Shown in pieces: positions 47,390 through 56,600 of a DNA stretch of 64,000 nucleotides. The first letter of the stretch is position 1, and each line of letters opens with the position of its first letter. The position numbers were made by a program, and so were the translations under genes. The notes under the pieces were generated by a model that saw only the letters and a program-made list of their open reading frames with translations, made no database searches and had not been told where the DNA came from. Source of the stretch: Eutreptiella sp. 'Long Island Sound 2002' (lineage: Eukaryota > Euglenozoa > Euglenophyceae > Eutreptiales > Eutreptiaceae); NCBI GenBank assembly GCA_964036045.1, contig OZ038391.1:41861621-41925620 (forward strand), read 5' to 3'.

Positions 47390-47730
47390 GGTTTTTTCTT
47401 TTCTTTTTTGTTTTTTTTTTTTTTTTGGCTTTGTGGTCCCTGTCCCTCCATCTGCTTTCTTTCGGGCTGGGCTGGTGGCTCTCTGTTTTTTTTTTTTTCC
47501 GTGTCCCTTTTCCCCGTGGTCCGCTGTTACTGGCTTGGTGTTGCCGGTTTTGGGTGGGTGGTCCCCCTGTGCCTCTGTGGGGGTCCTTTTTTTTTTTTTT
47601 CGTTGCCTTCTGGGGGGGGGGCTGGCCGCCTGTGGTAGTGTTGGCGGGTGGTTTGGCGGCTGTGGGCTGTTTTCGTGCCTTTTCCCCTTCCCCTCTCCCT
47701 TTTTTTTTTTTGGGGGGGGGGGCTTGCCTG
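47390..47730. repeat. Homopolymer-rich T/G tract
   Basis: Contains T runs of 8-17 near 47,405-47,430, 47,485, 47,590 and 47,700, and a G9-10 run near 47,715. Length calls here are likely unreliable in most sequencing technologies. Confidence 0.85.
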
Positions 47731-48559
47731 TTCCTCCCTCTGCCTGCCCTGGGCTGGCGCACGCACTGGCCTGCATTCAGTGTTGTCTTCCGGGCTGCTG
47801 TCTTCAGTTGCGTTCTGTGTGGTCACGTTCCGGCCCCATGGGTCGGGTGGGCTTTGTACACGGTGGGCTCGGCGCCCCTTCTTGCTGGGTTAGGTCCTGG
47901 CTCTGCCGGCTGGGCGGCTGCGCCAGGCGGCTGCTTGTGGTTTTGGGTTAGGGGGCTGGGGCTGTTCGTGTCCTTACCCCTCTGCGGTGCCGGCTGTAAT
48001 CTTCTCGGTGGTCCGTCACCGTTGTCGCCTGGCGCGCTGTGGCCCCGTGTGTGGCTTGCGGTGCTGGTGTGTGGCGTGGTGGCGCGGCGCCTTCCTGGGT
48101 GTGCGGTGGCTGGCTTCGGTTAGTCCCTCAGGTTAGGGTCAGTTGTGTCGTGCTGTGCCGCTCTGTGCCGCGTCGCGTCGCGTCGTGCTGTGGTGCGTTG
48201 CTCTGTGGCGCGCTGTGGTGCGGTGTGCCGTGGTCTCGCGTGGTGCCGTGGTGGGTCAGTGGAGGTCAGCCTGGCCTGTGTGGGCCGGGTAGGTCTTCGG
48301 GAAATTCTGCTGAATGATCACGGTGTCCTTGGGGCGTGCACGCTGACTCTCACCCATGGACTCAATCTTCACCGGGCCCCGCTGACAGGCAGGCGTACTC
48401 GGGGTGTAGGAAGGCGTTCCTTCTTCAAGGCAGACAAACAGAAATCAGGAGTCGGACGGTGGAGGTGGCTTCCGAACGCTGTTTGAGTGGCGAAAGGCTT
48501 GCACTGCAGCTCGGCTGCGCTGGCAGGGACATGAGGGTCCGGGTCGGTGCCGCCGGGGG

Positions 48560-48940
48560 ATGAGCTCATACTTCAGAGTCAGGGGGATGTCCATATCTCC
48601 GGTGCTGAACTGCAGGGGTCCGGGGCACCGGTAGTAATCTTGGCTCTTCCAGTCGTCACGGCGCTCGGAGATGGCCTTGAAGGGGGCACCGTCCAGCAGC
48701 ACCAAGGCTTTCGCGATCGATCACAGCCTTTCACTTCCCCTTGCGGCGCTCGAAATTCATCATGGACGGGATTGGCGTGCCGCCGCAGTGTCATTCCTCC
48801 ACTGGACGCAACAGGTTGGTGACGGACGCCCTCACGGACGTGAGGCCAGCTGAGATCAAGCCCCTGGCCGGCAATCCAAGTGCATAGCAGTACTCTGCGT
48901 CAAACCGCGACGGTAACGCAGCCCGGCCCTTATAGCCCAT
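48560..48940 (-). pseudogene. C-terminal fragment of pyrophosphate-dependent phosphofructokinase (PFP), broken
   Basis: Read on the minus strand from 48,940, the translation matches the end of PFP, the cytosolic enzyme that phosphorylates fructose 6-phosphate with pyrophosphate in plants, algae and many protists. Matching blocks are GYKGRAALPSRFDAEYCYAL, SVTNLLRPVEE, CGGTPIP, MMNFERRKGK, DGAPFKA and YYRCPGPLQF. TGA at 48,791 stands where the family has Trp (PVEEW). A second TGA is at 48,731, and a frame change lies near 48,705. After LKYEL (48,562) the frame runs on without a family match. Only about 125 of some 550 residues are present. The match starts abruptly at 48,937 beside LINE 2 sequence. 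A decayed exon or a gene cut by the LINE are both possible. Confidence 0.8.
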
Positions 48941-49454
48941 GGTGTGGTCGCGTGACGGTCCGTGGGGTTGCCCTCCCTTGGGGCCTGTGCCTTGGTCCCG
49001 TGTCCTCTGGGGGTCCGTAGCCGTGGGTGCCGCGGCCGTGGTTTCGTCCTCTTCCGGTGCCTGGTCGGGGTCGTCGTCTGGTGGTGAGGGTGTGGTGGTG
49101 CGCCGTGCGGCGGCGTTCCCTGCGGCTTCCTCTGTGGGTGTGGCCCGTACTCCCCGTGTAGGTGTGCCCTCCGTTCTCCGTGTGGTTTCCGGTGGCCGGT
49201 GGGCGTGCGCTGGTGTGTCCCGTATGGCGTCCGATGTTTGGTTCGGTGGTGTGTGTTGGGGTGTTTGGTGGGGCTGGGGTGGCGTTGGTCTCCCCGTTGT
49301 GGTGTGCCCTTCCTGGGTGTGGGTCGTGGTGCCCGCCGTGGTGCCCTTGTCGTCCGTGTCTTGGTCCCCGTTCCCGCCCCGTCCTGGTTCTTGGGTGGTT
49401 TCCTGCCCCCATGTGGTGTCGCTGCCGGCGCCCTGTCCCTGCGTGTGGCTGCCC
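48941..49454 (-). other. Low-complexity tail between ORF4 and the PFP fragment
   Basis: GT- and GC-rich on the top strand; the minus strand reads His/Thr/Arg-rich in any frame. Stop-free frames continue through it but no domain appears. It is probably the 3' part of LINE 2 or decayed ORF4. Confidence 0.4.
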
Positions 49455-52245
49455 TCATTTGGGGCCCTTCCGTGCCCTCTTGTCTGTGTGCTCCTTGGTG
49501 CCCCTTGCCCTTCCCTTGCCCTTGTCCTGCCCCTTCCTGGTGTGGTGGTGGCGGGAGGGGCGGGGTGGGGAGGGGGCGCCGGTGGCCCAGGCTTGGGGGT
49601 GGGTGGCCTGGAGCCACTGGCGGAGGGCTTGGGGGGTGTAGGGGGGGCGGAGGCCCTGGACCGCATCGCGGAGGAGAGCCTCCCATGCCGCTTGCGGCAT
49701 GATGGCCTCCGGGGCGGCCTCGTTGGGGTTTGCGGGGGTGCGGGTGCGCACCTCCTCGAAGGTATGCACCATGTGCACCCCTTCGTGCCTTCCCGCTCCC
49801 CCGGCCCATTTCACCCAGCGGCGGAGCTCCTGCAGAGCGGGGGGAGACCACCAGGCGAGGTAGGCGGGGGCCCGGGGGGGGGAGGGGTCCGTGTCCGGGG
49901 TCCTGGAGCGGCGGGGGGAAGACGTGGACCTGCGGTGGTGGCGGGGGTGGCGGTGCCTGGGGGAGCGGGAGCGGCGGCGGCGGGGGCTGGGGGTGGAGGA
50001 CGGGTACGGGCGAAGGGGGGAGCGGGAGGGGGAGGTGGACATGGGGCGGCGGTGGCGCGCTCGGTGGCGTCCGGGGGAGCGAGAGTGGTGGTGGCGGGGG
50101 CTGGGGGTGGTGGATGGGTACGGGTGGCGGGGGGAACGGGGAGCCCGGCGGGGCGTGTGGGGGGAGGGGGAGGTGGACGTGGGGCGGCGGGGGGAGCGGG
50201 AGTGGTGGTGGCGGGAGCTGGGTGGCCGGTGGGGGGAGGGGGAGGGGGACATGGGGCGGCGGTGGCGCTCGTGGTGGCGCCCGGGGGAGCGGGAGCGACG
50301 GGAGCGGGGTCCCTGGGGGTCGTGGTGGTATCTGGGGGAGTGGGAGCGGCGCGAGTGGGTGGTTGAGGCGCGGTGGGAGTGTGGGCGCCGTGGGCGAGTG
50401 TGTCGTGCGGGGGGGGAGCGGGAGCGCCGCCGCTTGCGGGACCGGCCCCCGTCGCTCGAGTCGGGCCAGTCCGGAAGCGTCGGCGGCCTCTGGGGGGCCT
50501 CGCGCGGTGCCGCTTGGGGGGAGAGGTCCCCCGTCGTCCTCGGGGCCCCTTCGGCCATCGGATGGTGGCCGGGGGGGTACGGGGCCCCGCGCGGTGCTGC
50601 CTGGGGGGGGAGGTCCCCCGTCGTCCATGGGGCCCCTTTCGGCCATCGGATGGTGGCCGGGGGGGTACGGGGCGTCACGCGGTGCCGCCTGGGGGGGGAG
50701 GTCCCCCGTCGTCCATGGGGCCCCTTCGGCCATCGGATGGTGGCCGCGGGGGTACGGCTGGTACCGGGGTGGTGGCTGGTACGGGGGGGCCGGGTATGCG
50801 GGCGGGGCGTTCGGCGGCTGCCATCCCGCCCGCTGGTGCTGTTCGTGTACGGGGGGTTGTGGCCCGGTGGGGTAGGGCGGTGGGCAGTGGTAGTGGTGGG
50901 GGTGGTGTTGGTAGTGGTGGTGGTGGGGCCGCTGGTGGTGGTGGTGTGGGTAGTGGTGGGGTTGGTGTTGCGGGTATGGCCCATGGAGTCCTTGTGGGTT
51001 TTCCGGTCCCCCTTGTGGGGGTGGGGGGTTGGGCATCCTGGGCAGTCCCCGGGGCTGCACTATGTGGTGGGCATGGGGGACGGGTTGGGGGCCGGGCTTG
51101 ACAGTGACGATGGTTGAGGGGTCCCACGTCCCTGGGTCGGTTTGGCCGGCGGTGGTGGTGGTTTGTGGGGGATGGATGACGGGGCGCTTGGTGACGGGGA
51201 TTTTGACGAGGGTTTGGACGGGGTCGTGCTGGGTGGCCGTCTCCGCGGTGGTGGTGGGTGCCGGCGGGAGGGGGGCGCGGGTCGTGGTGGGTGGGGGGTC
51301 CTGGTTTGGGCGTGGGCCCGGGCGGGGGTGGTATCGGGTGGTTTTGTGTCGTTGCGCATGCGGTGTTGTGTGTGCTCGCGTGGGCGCCGGCTTGGGTTTG
51401 GGGTTGGGTTTGGGGTTGGGGTCCGGTTTTGGTTTGGGGTCGGGTTTGGGGTTGGGGTCCGGTTCCAGGTTGAGGAGTACCTCTGTCCGGAGGTGTGAGG
51501 GCGTCGATGTCGGGTCGGGGGTCGTCGCGGTGGGTTGCCGGGGTGCCTGAGTCGCCTGTGTGGGGGTTGGGGGGCCGGTGCGTGCGGCCGCGGCTTTGGC
51601 TTTCGCCGTGGCCTTGAGGATGAGTTTGGCGGGGAGGGGGGGGTCGGAGGATGAGGTGGAGGAGGTAGAGGAGGCTGAGGACGAGGAGGAGGTGGTGGAC
51701 GCGGGTTGGGCTGTGATGCGGGCGGGCTTGCGGGCGGCGGCTTCTGCTGCGGCCACGGCGGGGAGGATGGAGGGCATGTCCCCGGGTTGTAGGTTGGGGG
51801 CGGGCGGCTGGGGGGGCCCGGTCGTGACGTGGCGGCCCGGCGGGCCGATCTGGTCGGCAGCGGCGGGGGAGGGAGGCGCGGGGCTGCGGCCTTCTCGCTC
51901 TGGGCTCGGCTGGGCCCGGGTCCTGCAATGTGCGAGGTCGTGTGGCTTGGTTTCCGCGGGGGGCAACAGTTCGCGTGGGCTGCATTCAGGGGCCGGGGGG
52001 GGTCGGCCTGGGTCCTCTGGAGTGTGTGTGGGGGGCGTGGGCGGGCCACTGGGTGGGGTGGGCGTGCCGCGGGGCGCGGGGCTCCCCTTGGCGGGTGTGT
52101 GTGGGTTGTCGAGTGTGGGGGGCGGTGAAGGGTGGCCGGCGGGGGGGTGTATGGCGGGCGTGTGCTGGTGTTCGGGCGGTTGGGGGAGGCTCGTGTCGCG
52201 GGGCCCGGGGGTGCGCGCGCTGGTGGGCGTGTGTGGGTCTCTGGT
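49455..52245 (-). pseudogene. LINE 2 ORF4: Pro/His-rich protein with RS-rich middle, frameshifted
   Basis: Coding-like sequence follows ORF3 directly. The upstream part is Pro/Thr/Lys-rich (PNPKPDPKPKP repeats) with a His/Pro tract. The frame then changes inside a three-copy 90-bp repeat because the middle copy has an extra T (50,637-50,639). The restored frame reads GGRSRKRRRSRSPP and continues as Arg/Ser/Pro-rich sequence for about 200 residues. It ends in a globular-looking segment (LAWWSPPALQELRRWVKW, then WEALLRDAVQGL) and a Lys/Arg tail, with TGA at 49,455. RS domains in other proteins mediate RNA and splicing-factor contacts; a role in nuclear import or RNA packaging is speculation. 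Whether it is part of LINE 2 or a separate gene is open. Confidence 0.5.
50500..50760 (-). repeat. Three tandem copies of a 90-95-bp coding repeat
   Basis: CGGCCATCGGATGGTGGCCG recurs near 50,551, 50,641 and 50,728, each followed by a G run, a GTACGG-containing stretch and GGTCCCCCGTCGTCC. In ORF4 it encodes HHPMAEG and TTGDLPPQAAP. Length differences in G runs and one extra T in the middle copy disturb the frame. Confidence 0.85.
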
Positions 52246-53625
52246 TTAGCAGCGAGAGGGGGGGGGCATGGGCGGGGATTGTGCGGGGGGGTGTGCTGTG
52301 CCGGTGTATGTGTCCGTTTGCCGCGCGCTTGCGTGGGCTTTTGTAGGCCGGGCGGTTTGGAGGAGAAGCTTGCCGTCTTCTGCTGCCGCGGCAAGGATTT
52401 CGCAGACGAGCTTTCGTATCTGGTGGACCTCTTGGTCAGTGGTGGGAAAGGGGCATGCTAGCGTTTGGCTAAGACCCGCGCGGTTGAGGACCCTGTGGAT
52501 GGCGTGGTACCCGCAGGTGAGGGACTGTTGCGGTCTGGGGGGGGGGTTTGGTCGTGTGTCCGGGCCTGCCTCGACTTGTGTGTCGGCGGTGGAGATGGCC
52601 CAAACCCAGGGCACGGTCCCCGTGGGTGGCCAGTGGCGCTGGATCCAGTGGGTTAGGCAGAGCATGGCCAATCCCAGGTGGTAGCCCGCCTTCCCTGAGG
52701 TGATTTGGGCCAGGGCGCGGGCTGGGGGCGTGTCCCCTGGCTGGAGGACACCCCTGAGGATCCTGTGCTGGGTGGTGGGGTCCCCCACTGCCCCTGGTGG
52801 GGCGGTCTCCGGGGCGTACATGGTGTCTGTCCCCTGGATGATCCATTGCTGGCCGGGGGACGTAGCCGTAGCGGCTATCACGTAGTAGTGGCCGCGCTCG
52901 AGGACTGTAACCCAGACCTCCGGTGGGGGGTGGCCACTGTCTGTAGGTGGGGGGGGGAGGTCGTCGTCCGGGGTGCGGAGGCCGGCGGCGCGGAGGGCGG
53001 TGTCGCGGTTGGGCGCGGTGGCCTGTTCCCACTGCTCCGGGTGGTTCGGGTCCGCTGGGTGGTCCGTCTCCGCTTGGGCCCGCCGTAGGCGTACGGTCCC
53101 TCGACGCGTGACGTTGCTGCCGGTGTCGTGCGTCAGGGCCTGGCCCCACTCGATGGGGGGGATCCAGATGGGCTGGCCCCGGGTGTGTTTGCCGGCTCGC
53201 CAGAGCACGAGGTCCACTATGGTCTCGTGGAGGCCGCTGCCTGGGGTCGTCAGGTCCCGGAGGGCTTTGACGGTGAGCTTGGTCCAGTCCTCTTGTAGGC
53301 GGTACCAGCCCAGGGGGGTGGTCGGGGCCCTGTCTTGGAGGGTCGCTCGGAGGAGGTCAGGGTCGCGGATGGTGGCCGGTGTGAGGGGGGGGTGCTCCGG
53401 GTCCGGAGGGGGTGGGCTGGATGGGCTGCCGGGGTCTTGCGTGTCTACGTCGATGTATGGTTGGCCCTGGCTGGGCTCGGCCGGACTGGGCGGTGCTGGG
53501 TGGCTTCTTGGGTGCGAGACGGGTCTCGGGGCGCTGTGGTGGTGCCTTGGAGACCTGTGGATGGAGACGGGGGGCGCGTGCGGGGCGTGGAGCGGGTTAG
53601 TGGACGTCTGGGTCATGCACGGCAT
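52246..53625 (-). CDS. LINE 2 ORF3: protein with Ulp1/C48-like cysteine-protease signature
   Basis: Intact frame of 459 residues from ATG 53,625 to TAA 52,246, overlapping the last 29 bp of ORF2 in another frame, as in coupled retroelement ORFs. Residues 1-70 are Pro/Ser/His-rich. The middle has an alpha-beta pattern (WYRLQEDWTKLTVKALRDL, VWVTVLERGHYYVIA). The last third contains RHWPP, VWAISTAD and PQQSLTCGYHAIHRVL, in the order His, Asp, Gln, Cys-Gly of Ulp1-type (C48) peptidases. Protease domains do occur in some LINEs. The match is short, and an unrelated fold with a chance CG is possible. Codon use matches ORF2. Confidence 0.5.
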   Translation of the reverse strand: MPCMTQTSTNPLHAPHAPPVSIHRSPRHHHSAPRPVSHPRSHPAPPSPAEPSQGQPYIDVDTQDPGSPSSPPPPDPEHPPLTPATIRDPDLLRATLQDRAPTTPLGWYRLQEDWTKLTVKALRDLTTPGSGLHETIVDLVLWRAGKHTRGQPIWIPPIEWGQALTHDTGSNVTRRGTVRLRRAQAETDHPADPNHPEQWEQATAPNRDTALRAAGLRTPDDDLPPPPTDSGHPPPEVWVTVLERGHYYVIAATATSPGQQWIIQGTDTMYAPETAPPGAVGDPTTQHRILRGVLQPGDTPPARALAQITSGKAGYHLGLAMLCLTHWIQRHWPPTGTVPWVWAISTADTQVEAGPDTRPNPPPRPQQSLTCGYHAIHRVLNRAGLSQTLACPFPTTDQEVHQIRKLVCEILAAAAEDGKLLLQTARPTKAHASARQTDTYTGTAHPPAQSPPMPPPSRC

Positions 53626-56600
53626 GGTAATGGATGAGACGCTGCATGTGTTCCCTGGCGGCGGGGTCGGTGAGTTGTTCCGCGTGTGTTAGCAGGAGGT
53701 GTTTGCGGTGTACCATTTGGGCCGCTGCTCTGCGGACCGCTTCTAGCTGGAGGTGTGCTGCTGCCTCCATGGGGCTTTCCGTGTGTTTGGTGAGGTGTCG
53801 GTGCAGGGCCTGTGTCACTGCCCCTCTCATGGTGGCTTCTTTGATCAGGGGGTCCCGGAAGAGGTGTTCGGTGGCCTGGTGTGCGTGGCTGTGGGTTGGC
53901 CATCCTTCGTGTTGTCGCAGGGTTTCCGCCGGGGACCAGCCCACTAGGGTGTCCCTGTCTGTATGGAGGGGGCATTTCTTGAAGTGTTCCCAGTCCTCCG
54001 GGGTGGTGTGGTCGCATGGGCAGCGGGTGTGTTCGTCGGGGACGTGGATGTGCTTGCGGGCGAGCCATCTGGCGACCCTGGTGAGGAATGGCAGCTGCTC
54101 CCTGAGGAGCTGGATGCGTCGTTTCTGGAGGTGGGCTGGGACGTTTGCTGGGCGGAGCGCTGAGTGGTAGAGGGGGACTTGCAGTCTGTCCTGGAGCTCC
54201 TGGATGTGCGCCCGGCTGTCTGCGTCGCCGAGCACGCGGGCGAGATGTTGGATGGGGTTGGGGTAGTGGTACGCTCTGTCGTGGGAGGAATAGGGGGCGT
54301 CCTCTGGTACCCAGTCCGGGGTCTGATGGGGCTCGGGTACAGGGGGCACGTGTTGGAGGTGTGTGTGGTTGCGGCCGAGGTCTGGGATCTGGAGGGCTGG
54401 TAGGTGTGTTGTGCGCTGGTATACTGCCTGGTTGTCGACCTTACCATTTCCGTATTGGTGCCTGTGGGACTCTTGTTTCTCGATGTGGAGCTGGACGTAG
54501 GGGGGAAGGCTGCGTAGGGCTTTCCAGAGTAGCAGTGCCTGGGTGCCGAGGCTCGTCGCGGGTGCTTTGTGAAGTGGTTGCCTTGCTATGCGGAGGAGCA
54601 GGTGTGTGTCGACAGTGGCGTCTACCACGAACCAGACCCGGACGATGTGCGGGGAGTGGGCGGGTAGGTGGGCCGCGACCTCGGTGATGGCGTCGGCCAT
54701 GGCCCCTAGCTCCCCGTGGGAAGAGGCCCCATAGGTGGTGTGGCCCGTGTGGTGGTCCATGTGGTAGTGTCCCCCGGTGTGGGTTAGCTGCAGGGTGGCC
54801 CCCCCGGTGATGGGCGTGAGGGAGGATTCGCCTGAGGCGTCGGTGAAGAAGAGCCGGTCCGCCGGTGATGGTTGTGGGAGGCGGCATGGGTTCATGGGCA
54901 GGTAGGCGTATATGGCAAGGCCCATGGCGAGGTGGGCTACTGGGGTTGTGGACTGCAGGATGGGGGTGGCGTACACCCCTATTCCTTTGGAGATGATGTG
55001 CTTCGCTTGGGGGGACAGGGCTATGAGTCCCTGCTCTGGCTGTCCTTGTGTGAGGTAGGAGTAGATGTAGTGGAGGATGTAGGCTGTGTCGGGGTTTAGG
55101 TCGTGGCATGTGAGGGTTTGTGTTTGGTGCTCCGGAGTGTGGCAGGAGTGGTGGAGTGGATAGTAGGGGTGCTCGTGCTTGCCCGTTCTGCCTGGCTCGT
55201 ACATGCTGTAACGGATGGCGACCCCTGCCGGGTCGGGGCGGGGGCATGTGGGTGTAGTGGTGAAGAGCCATTTGGGCGCGTGGTCGGGGTTCCATGCTAC
55301 CGTGGGGTTAGTGTCGGTGCGGTGGAACCATGGGGCTATCCATGCGTAGGCCTGTGGTGGTAGGTGGGTTGTGGGGTGGGTGTGGTGGCGTGCTATGAGG
55401 TGTAGTACGGGCCATGGTGTGGTTGGTGCCTCGGGGTCACAGGCCCAACATGTGCGCGGCATGCTCTGGGAATCTTGGGGGACCTTTGGCAGGTCTCGGG
55501 CGGTCATGTGGTGCTTCGGTATGCGCCGTTTTGCCCCGTGGTGGATGACGGTGGTCTGCGTGGGTTTGGCTTCGTTCGGGGCCAGTAGCAGGGTTAGTGG
55601 TGGGACTGGGCCCGTTACCGGGGGGACGGGTTCGTGTTTCGATCCGGTGGGTGCGTAGGGCGGTGTCGCTGGGATGGGTCGCGGGTGTTGCTTTGTGAAT
55701 TCCCGGTAGGCTGTGCGCATGTCTTTGCTGCCCGGTAGAGTGTGTCCCGCTGCTCGTGCCGTCTGCGTGAGGTACTGGTGGAAGAGGCGGTATTGTGGCC
55801 ATTCGGGAAGCTGTAGAAAGGGGGTGTGGTGTGCCCCGCTGTGGTGCAGGACTCGCATTTGGGAGAGGGTGACGTATACTACCGTGATGGAGGCCCCGAC
55901 AAGGTCTATGGTGTGGATGGTGCCCTTGGGGTGATGGTGGAGGTCCCCGCAGAGGACCGCTAGTGGCCCTTTCTCTGGGCACGTGTGGTTGGTGAGTATG
56001 GCGTGGTGTGGGGATGGGAGGAGAAGTTGCAGGTGGTTCCATAGGCGCGTGTTCATGCTGGTGGGCATGCCCGTCTGGTGGAGTACCCAGCGCGGGCATG
56101 TGTTGCGGGCCCGTTGTGCGGCTTGGAGGCGGATGGCGGTGACCTCGCGGACCTCCGGTGAGTGGTTGTGGGTCATGCGGTGAAGGAGGAGGGCGGTGTG
56201 TCTGGTATAGGCCGCTTTCACCTCGTCCCCTATGGCGTCTCCATAGTGGGGCCATGCCGCTCGGATGGCGCGGGTGGGTATGGAGGTGGGCCAGCCCCCG
56301 TGTGCTGCCCATGCCTTGGTCACGGCGCGTGTGGCCGGCTGGAGGGCGGTGTTGGGGTGTGTCAGGTGGAGTGCTTGGAAGCCTATGGAGGCGTTCAAGA
56401 CCCCGGTGAGGTAGTACGCCAGGCTCTGGTGGGACAGGGAGAGGGCCTTGGTGGTCGGGGACGCATATCTGGGGAGATGGGCGAGGTGCGACTGCAACTT
56501 GGGAGGGAGGGTGGCGTCCTCAGGGTTGGCGGCCTGGACTACCCCCAGGTGGGTGGTGGTCGTCACGACGTGCATGGGGGGCCCTTGTGGCCCTAGGGTG

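Larger units (their letters stand above)
44748..48559. other. Gene-free region between the right arm and the PFP fragment
   Basis: Mixed composition to 46,600, then GC-rich to 47,050, then T/G-rich with long T and G homopolymers (47,390-47,730), then CGCGT/GTGCTG words near 48,150-48,250. Short ORFs show no domain. No LTR, RT fragment or RNA gene was recognised. Sub-repeats at 45,965 and 46,313 are listed separately. Confidence 0.5.

Noticed and set aside
51370-51475. GGGTTTGGGGTTGGGG-like tract resembling telomeric repeats
   Set aside because: It is irregular, internal, and encodes the PNPKPDPKPKP repeat of ORF4 on the minus strand, so a coding origin is simpler.
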